DNA of 64,000 bases from Botryosphaeria dothidea (lineage: Eukaryota; Ascomycota; Dothideomycetes; Botryosphaeriales; Botryosphaeriaceae). The stretch lies in NCBI GenBank assembly GCA_011503125.2, contig WWBZ02000022.1, positions 4,216,001 through 4,280,000 of the forward strand. Direction: 5' to 3'. The notes beneath the pieces were generated by a model. It searched no databases. It was not told the origin of the DNA and worked only from the letters and a program-made list of their open reading frames with translations. A program made the translations under genes and the position numbers. This document shows, piece after piece, positions 1-9,774 of the stretch. How positions within the stretch are numbered: position 1 is the first letter of the stretch; every line of letters starts with the position of its first letter.

Positions 1-1021
1 CCCCACCCCCAAACCCGCCCACCAACGCCGCAAACGTCACCGCATCCTCCAGCGCCTGACTCGCCCCCTGGCCCGCCGTCGGCGGAATCGCATGCGCCGC
101 ATCCCCCAGCACCACCACCCTACCCGCCGCCCACGCCTCCAGCCTCGGCACCGAGTAGTACGGCCAGATCGCCAGCGTCTCGACCGGCACATCCGCCAGC
201 GCCCCCCTCACCGTCGAGCTCCACGTCTCCACCCCCTCCCGCAGCAGCTCGGCCAGCCTCTCCTTGTCGGCCCCCAGCGCCGCCCAGCCCCGCCGGTCCT
301 GCTCGGGAAACGCGACCTGCGTGCCCGCCAGCAGCTCGCCCGCCCCGTCCGCGCTCTGCGGCGCCAGCACGAAGGCACCGCGCGGCCCGTGAATGGCGAC
401 GGGGCAGGGGCAGGCGGCGGGCAGGCGCGCGCGCCCCCGCGACGGCGCGTATGTGATGGCGACGCGGCCCTCGTAGTGGGCGGTGCTGCCGGGCGCGACG
501 CGTTGCGTGCGCAGGCGCGAGTGGATGCCGTCGGCGCCGATGAGCAGGGAGGCGGTGCGCGTGCCGTGCGGGGCGGCGAGGGCGAAGGTGAGGGTGTTGG
601 TGGTCGGGTCTTCGGAGACGATGTGGGTGAATTTGTGGGAGTAGTGGATGGGGATGGCGGCGCGGCGGCAGGCGGCGCGCAGCTCGAGGAGGAGGGTTTG
701 CCGGTAGATGCGCAGGCAATCGTAGCCGTACTGCTGCGCGCTGCCGAGGTGGTAGGCGTCGGTGGTTTGTTCGTGCGAGTTTTGGAAGGTGACGGTTTGG
801 AAGTTGAAGCCTTGGTTGCGGATGTGGGTGTAGATGTTGAGGTCGTCGAGGATGCGGAGGGAGTTGGGGGAGAGCATGAGTGCGCCGGGGGTGGACGTGT
901 CTTCTGGGCGGGCTTCGTAGATGGTGCACTGGATGCCTCTTTGGTGGAGTGCGAGAGCCACTGTGAGGCTTGCAAGGCCGCCGCCGATGATGGCGATGTT
1001 GGACTTGAGAGGTGCAGACAT
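1..1021 (-). CDS. FAD-dependent monooxygenase (salicylate-hydroxylase-like), 3' part off the window
   Basis: The first 340 codons of a flavoprotein monooxygenase read without interruption from an ATG at 1021 to the left edge. Visible motifs are the N-terminal dinucleotide fold (IIGGGLAS, residues about 10-17, followed by YEAR), the middle GADGIHS segment (around residue 180) and the GDAAHAIPPTAGQGA flavin-ribose motif (about residue 305). Family members use NAD(P)H and O2 to hydroxylate, or oxidatively decarboxylate, aromatic acids; the substrate here cannot be told. The C-terminus lies outside. No intron is needed in the visible part. GC content and GC-ending codons are high. It is divergent from the NAD(P)-binding gene at 1373, with a shared promoter holding three CGGATCCG palindromes. 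The family is clear; the substrate is not. Confidence 0.9.
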   Translation of the reverse strand, partial: MSAPLKSNIAIIGGGLASLTVALALHQRGIQCTIYEARPEDTSTPGALMLSPNSLRILDDLNIYTHIRNQGFNFQTVTFQNSHEQTTDAYHLGSAQQYGYDCLRIYRQTLLLELRAACRRAAIPIHYSHKFTHIVSEDPTTNTLTFALAAPHGTRTASLLIGADGIHSRLRTQRVAPGSTAHYEGRVAITYAPSRGRARLPAACPCPVAIHGPRGAFVLAPQSADGAGELLAGTQVAFPEQDRRGWAALGADKERLAELLREGVETWSSTVRGALADVPVETLAIWPYYSVPRLEAWAAGRVVVLGDAAHAIPPTAGQGASQALEDAVTFAALVGGFGGG

Positions 1022-1130
1022 TTCGAGAGGGAAGACTCAAGGATGTGGGATTATCAATGATGGGAAATGCTTTGGAGAGAGGATTGAATGCTGTGAATTG
1101 AATGTTCTCTTGGAATTGGCAAGTGGGTGC

Positions 1131-1137
1131 TTATATA
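1131..1137 (-). promoter_or_regulatory. TATA box of the FAD monooxygenase
   Basis: Read on the minus strand this is TATATAA, about 110 bases upstream of the monooxygenase ATG. It is a canonical TATA element in a plausible position. No transcript evidence is available. Confidence 0.5.
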
Positions 1138-1176
1138 CTGGAGGTGAAATATCCATAACAGGCTAGCGTCGATTTC

Positions 1177-1216
1177 CGGATCCGAATGCTCGTCGGATCC
1201 GAAGGTTTCGGATCCG
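1177..1216. promoter_or_regulatory. Three CGGATCCG palindromes, likely Zn2Cys6 operator
   Basis: CGGATCCG occurs at 1177-1184, 1194-1201 and 1209-1216, each an inverted pair of CGG triplets separated by two bases. Inverted CGG triplets are the usual target of Zn(II)2Cys6 dimers (established for Gal4, Leu3 and others; spacing varies). The cluster lies between the divergent FAD monooxygenase and NAD(P)-binding genes and about 3.3 kb from the start of an intact Zn2Cys6 gene. That regulator binding here is inference. Confidence 0.55.
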
Positions 1217-1372
1217 GAGCCACACTACTTATGAGCCATGATCCTCAGCGGTTTGGACAGCACCATCAAAGCGTTCGAACTCAAAGCCATTCAATTGGGA
1301 ACATTTCAGACCCAAAGTCCTTCAATCCAGAACATTTCTGAGTCAATACCTCCATCTCCCACAGCATCAGCC

Positions 1373-2145
1373 ATGCATTTCTACATCATCGGAGGAAGCG
1401 GCCGGACTGGTCAGATGGTCATCGAGAACGCATTACAGAGAGGTAGGCATACCCTTACTACCACGTATTTATAGAAAATAACAACTAATGGCCCAAAAGG
1501 ACACACTGTCACCGCCCTCGTCCGAAACCCCGATTCACTCACCACAAAAAACGGCCTCTCCGTCGCCAAAGGTACTTAGCCCCCACCGCCCATCCCCCAG
1601 CGCCGACGCTAACGAGCCCTACAGGAACACCACTCTCCAAACAGGACATCGAAGTTTCATTCCTTACGCCAAAAAGACCAGATGCCGTCATCGTGACCCT
1701 CAACGCCGCCCGCGTCTCCGACAGCCCCTTTGCCGCGCCGCTCGCGCCACCGCGCATGATGGCCGACTCGCACGCCAATGTCGCCGCCGTGATGCGGCAG
1801 CACGGCGTCTCCAAGATCGTCACCATGTCGGCCTTCGGTGTTGCGGACTCTTCGCCGAACCTGCTCTGCCTCTCCCGTGCTGTCCTGCGGGGAACGAACA
1901 TGAAGCATCAGTTCGAGGATCACGACATTGTGGATGCGGAGATGAAGGAGCGTGGGTTGGATCATGTGCTTGTAAGGCCGGCGATGCTGACTGAGGGGGA
2001 GAATGCGCCCGTGCGGACGTTCGGAGATGATGGGCGGGGAGCGCCGTGGTTTGCGAAGATCACGAGGGAGAGCGTCGCGCATTTTCTTGTCGATGTGTGT
2101 GAGACGGATGCTTGGGATCGGCGTACGCCGGTGATTGCCAACTGA
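1373..2145 (+). CDS. NAD(P)-binding (NmrA/SDR-like) protein
   Basis: Three exons, 1373-1442, 1500-1571 and 1625-2145, give a 220-residue protein and sum to a multiple of three. Introns are 57 and 53 nt, with GTAGGC and GTACTT donors. The N-terminus has a Rossmann nucleotide-binding loop (IIGGSGRTG, residues 4-12) and then TVTALVRNP, typical of NAD(P)H-binding proteins of the NmrA / flavin-reductase-like atypical SDR group. MSAFG and VRPAML match the later conserved stretches of that group. It may be a reductase or a redox-sensing regulator. It is divergent from the FAD monooxygenase, suggesting co-expression, and convergent with the Zn2Cys6 gene ending at 2351. The ATG chosen is the one right before the Rossmann motif; a longer upstream reading from 1238 is not needed. 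Confidence 0.85.
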
Positions 2146-2350
2146 GGCACATTGGGAGGAGGGAATGGATGCGTGGAGAAGGGCATGTATGGGTTTACTT
2201 AATGATATGTCATCTGCGTGAGGAGTTGCGGTTTCTATTCAGTAAAGTCTTGCTTTCTCGTACCTGAGCATACCAAATTCATTCGGACGCATTGTCTGAC
2301 CTTATTGAATTGGTATTTGAACCTTGAACGGTTTAGCTGTCTTGTAGAGC

Positions 2351-4513
2351 TTAAAGCCACGTTTCATCAATGTCAAGCAACCACCCCAAAGACTCCCAAT
2401 CAGCAGCAGCCTGTGCGAGAATGAGTAGATGAATCATTTGGGAAGAGGGTGAGCTTACGTCAATATCAAAGGCACCCTCGAATACTGGGTACTGGTCGAA
2501 TTGCGTATTGGCAGCAGTTTTCTCCGAAGACCCTGGAAGTTGGCCAGCCTGTCAAGTCAATATTTTACTTCTAATATGAGATATGGCACATACCTTTGCC
2601 TTCTCAGATAGAAGCTTGTGTAAGGACCGAAGTGTATCCACTAATCCTTCATGTACAACTTTTCGCTCGTTTTCTCCTTTGCTTCTCGCTTTTGCAAGAG
2701 AAATGGATATACTCAGAGAAAGAATGTCTTTCAGATTACTGTATTCAAAAACAGCCCTCTCTACAAATACTTGTAGAGATGTCTCCAGCAGTTTGAACAA
2801 GCTCTTGGGATCCAAAGACAGATCAGCCGTATCCGACAAATCTCGGCAACGGTCAAGATGCATGCTCAGTAGCGTCACGGCTTTATGTATGTCATACATA
2901 AATTCGACGACGAAAAGATTAAGGTAGGGATCTTGTGCAACGTCTCGCTGGTCTTCAGGTGAAAGAGTTTTCAATGATGTTAAAATGCCGATGGCGGCGC
3001 GTAAACATTGCACATTTGGAGTGCTCTCTGACGACAGGGACCGCTGGACTGAGATCATACATGTACTGTACAGTGAACTGAGAGAGACGGCGGCCAATTT
3101 CACACTGATGTCCGTTGAAGCAACAACGCAACCTGTCACTTCGGACCGATCTCTTATTGCTTTTTCCATGTCTCTCCAAGTTTGAGTGAGTCTGACTCGA
3201 GATGCCGGCTCGAGTGGACGGCTGATCATATTGACAATGGCAAGACGATTTATCAAAGACTGGGCGAGAGAATTTTGGACCGCAAAGCAGGAGTCGTTTG
3301 TCAGCGGGCTGCCAAGGGGTCCGCTAAGGTCCGAAGCATCAGGACATGGACTCGGTATGCAGTCAGTATCCTCTGGACATATCGCCGCTGGCATCCCGTA
3401 CGCCGTGGAGGCTCGCAGATCCATTTCCAGAATGCTCCACCACAGTCTTCGTCTGAGGTCTTCCTGGCGAGGACCAAAGGACCGGAACTGGTTTGGATCA
3501 CGGTGGAGTCCTAAGGTCATGGCTGTTCTGACAAGTGCATTAGTCGTTTGCCAATAATCCTCTGTGTGTAGGCCTCTCGCTTGTTGAGAAAGGACAACCA
3601 AGGCTCGGGTCTGCAAAACAGACACTTCGGAACGGGCTCGCCTCGAAAGCGAACTCAACCAAAACTCGAGGGCGTCGAACGGGCCAAGGCGGAGCCATTG
3701 TATTACTGCTTCCTGATGGGAATGGGATGAGTATTGTAGATGGTATGCTGCTAGGCCCATTGCTGCATATATCTGTGCCTCAACCAGATTGGCTGCCGAT
3801 GACTGATCCCGCTTGTGCATGAAGTCTGAGTAGAAGGGCATGAAGGTGGGTTTGTGCAGGATGACCAATTTTTGCTCGTACAGGCCAAAGTAAACCTCTA
3901 TCAGCGAATTACAGACGTCTTTTTCCGGCAATGCCTCTCGCAGGTGAGCAAGCGCATTACTTTCGTTGATTGGTGGCAGGATCCTGTCGGCAGCTAATCT
4001 CTTCGCCAAACCTTGGACCTCTTTTGCCAGGGACCAGAGGTCTGGATCTGCTGATGGTCTAAGCATCGTCGTAGCCATATGTTGAACTCGCTCGAACAGA
4101 CCGGATTGGTATCCGTTTCCATAGTATCGACATCTGTCTCCTTTTACTGAGAGGGTTCCAGTAGGCTGTGGAGTGTATCTGGGCGGTGTATCCGTGTGAG
4201 TTCGGTCTGCTCGTATAATGGCCTCCAGCGATGCAACGCGGGCTTGAAGGTCTTCAATGATGCCGCCTTTTGGCTGCAGCTCCGTTCGCTGGCCCCTTAC
4301 CATCTGGCTTCCAGGGTTTGGGCTCTCATGAATAACAGGATTATGGGGCGAAGGCTCTTCGGAAGAGGCCCCTGTGTCGAAAACACAAAGCGTCTCACGC
4401 TGGCCTTTGACGCATTGCTGGCACGGTTGGGTTCGATCACAACGGAGCTTCTTGTTTCGACATTCGCGACATGATAGCGTGGGTCTGGGCCTTTTCTTCG
4501 GTCTCTCCATCAT
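2351..4513 (-). CDS. Zn(II)2Cys6 fungal transcription factor
   Basis: Exons 4513-2594, 2548-2459 and 2410-2351 encode 689 residues. The two introns are only 45 and 48 nt. A complete binuclear zinc cluster lies at residues 15-43 (C-X2-C-X6-C-X5-C-X2-C-X8-C, starting CRECRNKKLRC), followed by a short coiled-coil-like linker (EDLQARVASLEAII, about residues 85-98). A fungal_trans middle region includes the RRRLWWSILEMDLRAS stretch near residue 360. The last two exons add an acidic, aromatic tail ending GWLLDIDETWL that could activate transcription. Reading straight through the first intron would truncate the protein in a non-conserved sequence. It is the only intact regulator beside the CGGATCCG operator region and the decayed catabolic genes, so it may control them; that is inference. 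Confidence 0.88.
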
Positions 4514-4739
4514 TTCGCCGAGGAGTTGAAGGCGTCATCATGGGGTGCGGCACGGGCAGCGCCACGTTCCCTTAGCCGCCTCACTAGCTTGATTAGTAAG
4601 CTGAGCTGGGGTTGCACTTAGTCCCTTTCCAGAATCGATTTTCATACATCTGAGCTTTCATTTTATAGTTACTCCCACCCTCCTAACCGCTGCCTGATGC
4701 CGACTCCCTGCCTAGTGTTGCCTAATATTCATGTTCCTA

Positions 4740-6420
4740 TCACTTCTTTTCGGTACAATAAAAGCATTCAGCTTCAGAGCTGTCCCCGCAAGTCGCATTG
4801 AGCTCTGTCTTGAGCGGAAGCGGGCAGAGAATCCGATTCTGAGTCTGATTCTTACTGTCTTGGAAGCTGATAGGGACTGTGTCTGGTACAGTACCATTTT
4901 CAACCCAGGCGCGCATCTGATCAAAAATGGTAGTTGGCTGTCCGCCATTTCCACCAGAACAGTGCTGAAGTCCCGGAACTTCAAAGACGCGGAAGAAGTC
5001 GTTCGCATCTGGAATAATGGAAGAAACAGCCTCGTGGTATCGACGCGTACCCTTAGGAGAAATACTCGGATCGGCCTAGAAGTATGTCAGTCCTGCTTCA
5101 TCTCGGGGATATTCTCGACGAGACTATGTAGTAAAAGAGGGGACTTACGAGTCCATGGTAGCTTAGAATCTTGCCTCCTGCATTTCGGTACGCGGTCAAA
5201 TCGGGCTCGTCTGTGCTCCACAGAGATTTTCACTCCACCTCGCTGAGATGCATCAACCAGGAATATCCTTCCAATGTCAAATCGGTCAAATTGAAGGAAG
5301 GATCCTTCAGCACGGTGGACTGTAACCAACCGGCACCGCTGTTGCCCGTCTGTCCGGTGCAATTTCCGTTGCTGCTGCATTCTATCGAGGCAATGCCGGC
5401 CGCGTACCCATCAGATCCTGCAAGGAGTGTTCCTTTCTCCATGCCATACCATATCTGCTTTCCATTTGCTGATATCGGTCCAGACCATGTCACATTGGCG
5501 ACCATGGCGGCAGGATGGCTGATTTGTATCTCCACTCCTGTGTCGGAACAGTTGAAAGTCTTTCCCACCATGCTGAAGGGGTCAAATTCGCATGCATCGG
5601 GATCCACTATGAGGCCGTCCGCGATGCCATCTTCCTCATCGCACGAGGCAATGACTGCCTCGGTGATCGCATTGATCTCACAACTTGCAAGTTCATGATT
5701 AGTTGCGGCCAGTATAACGCGAGGGTGAAGGAAGGTATGTTGATTGCTGGCGCTGATGCGACTATACCATCGTACGCCGTTGGGTAACGCTGGGCGAGCA
5801 TGAGGGCTTGCCTGCCACCTTCGGAGCAGCCGCTCCAATAAGAGTACTTCGGCGGACGCCCGTAGAAACTTTCGATCACACTCTTAGCGATTATGGCCTG
5901 CTACTGATTAGCTAGACGATTCTTATGGACGAAGATGAAAACTATACAAGGGGGTAGAGTTTACCTGGTCATTTATTGCGACAGAGCCGAAATTCTGCAT
6001 AGCATACACGTTCATGTTTCCGGGGCTCAGGTAGACCCATTCCGCATAACCGGATGGATCAGTCGACACACCAGCGTCGGTACTGACAGTTGCATAGCCT
6101 TGGCCAATCGCCCCGCTCATGAACAAGTAGGAGAGAGTAAAGCGACCGGCTACCATGCCGCCTCCGCCCACAGCCTGCAGTCGATCATTCCATTCCAGGG
6201 GGAGCCAGGTCTCAACGTGAATCCGATCATCATGGCCAGTATGGGTGTACGTGACGGTGAGATACGGCAGGATGGTTAGAGTTGTATGCCCCGGGACCGT
6301 ACGAGCTGTAATTGCTGGTTGAGGACAGGATGTTTGCGCCGAAGAGCGTCGGAGTGGGAAGTTTTCCCGAAGAGCAAAGGGACGCAAGGGAAGAAGTATT
6401 GTGCATCGTGGATTCTGGCG
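4740..6420 (-). pseudogene. Decayed tannase/feruloyl-esterase-family gene
   Basis: The minus strand contains most of a secreted tannase/feruloyl esterase (PF07519 type): WLPLEWNDRLQAVGGGG, VSTDAG, the serine-nucleophile block [25 protein letters not shown], an EDGIADGLI loop, NAGGKILSYHG (before the acid) and a histidine block LQHCSGGNGGQP. Introns at 5898-5964 and 5076-5148 are well formed. The frame is broken at least twice. At about 5690-5697 YWPQLIMN shifts before CEINAIT. At 5230-5232 an in-frame TGA interrupts a domain that continues normally for about 140 codons to the stop at 4740. A third break near 6265 is likely, because the family-like N-terminus beginning at 6406 is in another frame than LTVTYTHTG. 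No signal-peptide exon was found. The catalytic residues survive, so decay appears recent. Confidence 0.85.
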
Positions 6421-6867
6421 CCTAGAGTAAGGAGGTCGAAAGCGTGTCGGGGGCGTTGAGGGTTGCTGCACGAAAACTAAGCTGTTCTACGGACCTTATA
6501 CCTTGAGAATCTTGGGTCGACCATCTCGAAATGGTGAATTCCCGTAATCGTTTCCCCTTCGCATGGGGTTCCCACTGAGCCACAATAGCCACCGAGCCTT
6601 GACCGCGGTACTATCTTCTTGCGCCGTAGCGGCCGACAATCCACCGCTCTTCGCCGTGCACGTTCACTATGGGCCTTAGGTCAGATCTCATCGGGGCCCG
6701 GAAATTTGGATATGGATATTAATCTATCTTTTTCAGGCGTTATCGCCGATAGAAGGGTGCTGATCCATACGATACTACAACGGGCACAGATGCTTCGCTT
6801 CCGTAATTCCATCACGCTTCCCGTCAACTTCGTCCATCTGGACATATTCGCGAACTTGAAATCCCCT
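6421..6867. other. Intergenic, upstream of the esterase pseudogene
   Basis: About 450 bases with no gene I can support. A possible splice acceptor (CTCTAG on the minus strand, ending at 6421) suggests that a leader or signal-peptide exon of the esterase once lay here, but no convincing signal peptide is readable. Confidence 0.4.
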
Positions 6868-8312
6868 TTATTGACTCAACGGCTTCTTAGAGGCCCTCAT
6901 GCTGGCATATTTCGCTTCGATGATTTTTGCCTGCTCCATTGGCCACTTCAGCCAGCCCTGGTAATGATCATCAAGAAATATCTGGATCCCATTCATGATA
7001 TGGTCTGCCCAACCCTGTAAGAACCATATGACCTCGAAATTTTTCAGCAGAAGTGCAAAACGGGCCAGAATGATCAATGCAACTGAGCGCCTCTCCTGCA
7101 AACGAGCTGTGAATTCCTTGTCCAGCTGATAGGTCCAAATGAACAAGTTTTGATGGTCTGCATTCCCCTGATACCCTCCGGTCACTCCGCCATGTATTGC
7201 CTCGTAGCACATCCGAAGTTGGTAAAGAGCTTTCGTATTCATTGCGGCGTCCGGCCCGCTTGATGTCTGTACAAAAGCTTGGAGACTATCAAAATGGTCA
7301 ATCCACTCGACTCGGGCTATTTTCCAGGCACTCGCGGCTGGCTCAGTAGCCGTCGGAGAAGGATCGACAGGGCGATCTCCTTGTGGGCCGCTGGCAACCT
7401 TCTCTATGCCAATCATTTAAACTATTGTTCGCACTCCTCTCAGTAGAGGGAGCCACTGGGGAGGACCGTGTTCACTGAACAGAAGGTATTCCCCTGGTCG
7501 AGGGCCGCGAGCAAAGGCGTTGATGCAGGCAAAAACAGCCGCGGTGTAAACAGCGTGGCAATTTTCTGCATCAAGTCGAGACAACATTGCAGTCACTCCG
7601 TTCAAACCGAGTATCGAGTAATGCGCCGCCAAAGAGTGATATTTCTGTCGGCTTTCTGGTGGTTGTAGGCGTGCAAAGTCCAAGGCGGCAAATTCATAGA
7701 CAAGGTGAAGTACAAATAGATACGTGAATCCCAGGGTAGGCGCCTGTAGGCGAAGAGCATCATGGGTCGGTGGCTCGTTGCCAGAACCTTCGTATTCCCG
7801 CGTGAGATAATGATGGAGCAGCCGTATCTCATCGGCATATCCCGGAGAATTCGAAGGATCAGGAGGCTCAGGCTAAGAAAAAGACCCTGGCAGGGGACGA
7901 GAAGGGTCCCTCCGGGAAGCAGATGGGGCATCTGTCGAAGCAGTTGCCGGCTGCTCCGTGTTCCATCTCGTTCTTGACCTACCGCGCTTTCCACGCGATT
8001 GGGGCCCTTGCGTGTTGAGGAAAAGAGAACGCTCGAGATCTGCGTCTTGAAGCACCTTTACACCGCTCACATAGTCGCACTTTGCACTGAAGGCACCACA
8101 GTTCTTGCACTCCGGCTTTGTTTCGTCGCGCTGCCCGTGTTTCGTCTTTAGTTGCGTTCTGACCGCCTTTCTTCGGGGACTGCTACCTTGATTCTCCGTT
8201 TCTTGCAATTACCATATCCAGTACGAGATTTTTTGTGTGATTTTCTCAATTGCTTTTGATATTCGGAAGGGTGTGCCGGCGCCGGCGGCGATGGTGGCGG
8301 TTGTAGTTCCAT
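6868..8312 (-). pseudogene. Decayed Zn(II)2Cys6 transcription factor
   Basis: Exon 1 is 8312-8187, a 56-nt intron is 8131-8186 (GTAGCA...CAACTAAAG...CAG), and one frame then continues to 6868. The N-terminus reads KSHKKSRTGYGNCKKRRIK then RDETKPECKNC...AKCDY. This is the usual cluster C-X2-C-X6-C-X5-C-X2-C-X6-C with cysteines 1 and 3 replaced by Tyr and Arg. Downstream, LLHHYLT, LAAHY, FSEHGPPQWLPLLRGV and a long helical region match the SirZ/UPC2-like family of regulators. The frame holds two in-frame stops, TAG at 7873-7875 and TAA at 7417-7419, with family-like sequence on both sides of each. Both could derive from Gln codons by one C-to-T change. It lies between the esterase and transporter pseudogenes, same strand. 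Confidence 0.85.
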
Positions 8313-8866
8313 GGGAGGCGGATGAGAATACGGAATATTACCACAATAAGGGAAACGGGCAGCGTGCCTTGACTATATAGTCAGATGACGCAGCATCGCT
8401 ACTGCCGGAAGGCGGCTAGGATAGCCGAGAATGCGGATCCGTGTGGCGCTACTCCATTTTAGGTTATTTTTCGTATGCGTGTTAACCTTTTCGGCCCGAG
8501 CTTTTGGGCCAGCCGAGATCAGCTGCGTCGAGGTACCGTAGCACCGGCCAGCGACAGCCACCTTGCTCCATAGATGAATGAGGATCACAAATGGTTCATC
8601 AAAGTGGTAGTAGTACCGAAGAGAATTCGAGGAAGCCAACCAGCTTTAAATTCTCCAGTAACCGCAGAGGTTGTCCTTATTCCAAAAAGCACTTTTGGCT
8701 CTGAAATCTCATTTGAAGGTACGCTCGTCCTAGATCGTCCGGGGAGAAACTCTTTCCATGACTGACGGTGAGATTTGCAAGCCGTGACTGCACCAAATTG
8801 CTTCAAGAAAACGCAGCTGCGACCATCAAGACACTTTTGCATCATGGTGAGTACTTACACAAAAAT
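8313..8866. other. Gene-free stretch with missing transporter 3' part
   Basis: No reading frame here resembles the C-terminal half of the neighbouring sugar transporter. The transporter appears to be cut off by a deletion near 8870-8990. Nothing else is recognisable. Confidence 0.4.
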
Positions 8867-9774
8867 TCAGGGCCCGCTTAAAACTTTTTCAAGTCCTGTG
8901 CAGGGCAACTTCTGTGTATATTTTTTGGGCCTCTTTTTGCCGCCCGTGCCAGTAGCAATGAAACGTGGCTGCCGTGCCGATGTTCTTATCAATCTGGGCC
9001 TCTGCAGTCTCGGCTGGCTCCCAGGAGTCGTTCGTAAGTTCTGTCGCCCCACTTGCCGGCTGCCGACCCGTCGCCATCAGCGGTGGCGTTCAGGCCGCCG
9101 CGCGAGAGACCGCCGACCAAGAACATGGCGATGGCCTGGCCCGTCGAGCCCCAGTACAGTGTCCAGCGGCGCCCGATGCGGTCGATGGTGAAGACGCAGA
9201 TGAGCGTGGCGAACATGTAGAAGATGGCCCAAAGCGTGCCCAGGCCGATGGTTGTGATTCTGCCGAAGCGTTCGCCCGTCCAGCCGCCCAGCAGGCAGCC
9301 GAGGAGCGTGCCGAGGTAGTAGACGGCGACGATGCCGCCTTGGAGGAGGGTGTTGGTGATGACGGGCTTGCCGGAGGAGTCGACGTAGCCGAAGTGTTGA
9401 ATTGTGATTGGTTCGCAAATACCAGATAATGAGTGGCATTAGGAGGAGGGTAGGTGACCCGGTATCCTCTTATATAATAGCTATGTGACAAATTTTCGGT
9501 GTTGACCCTTGGTTCAACCAGACCCTGTTACTCCTTACAGTTCATATTCCAACACGAAGTCCATGAGCTGGACGTAGTCGTGGGATTCGTTGACGCCGCC
9601 CATCATCCCCTGGTCATAGCCTGTATAGAATGAGTTTCATTGTTGATGTAGGGTGACTGGTGGGCGCTGACCAAAGAAGAAGATGGAGAGACCGGCGATG
9701 CAGTTCACCGCGATGAGAAGCGCGCGCTTTTCGAGCCTCAAGGCCACCATCCATTTTTTGCGTTGATCTAGCAT
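8867..9774 (-). pseudogene. N-terminal fragment of an MFS sugar transporter
   Basis: From an ATG at 9774 the minus strand encodes KRALLIAVNCIAGLSIFFFG, then after a short intron YDQGMMGGVN, then after a damaged junction near 9430-9560 the block GYVDSSGKPV, ITNTLLQGGIVAVYYLG, CLLGGWTGERFGR, DRIGRRWTLYWGSTGQAIAM and NIGTAA. These are the first five or six membrane helices and the D-R-x-G-R-R signature of the fungal hexose/quinate transporter family. The match stops around 8990, and the remaining half of a normal protein of about 530 residues, including PESPR and PETKG, is absent. The exon junction after DYVQLMDF has no clean in-frame splice. It appears to be a truncated, non-functional copy. 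Confidence 0.8.

Noticed and set aside
92..1060. 322-codon plus-strand frame opposite the FAD monooxygenase
   Set aside because: Arg/Gly/Val-rich shadow of the GC-rich minus-strand gene, whose frame shows clear flavoprotein motifs.
5730..5815. Possible intron (donor G|GTATAG, acceptor CAAG) that might explain the esterase frameshift
   Set aside because: Removing it would delete the conserved ASAPA and YWPQ region and still leaves the wrong frame.
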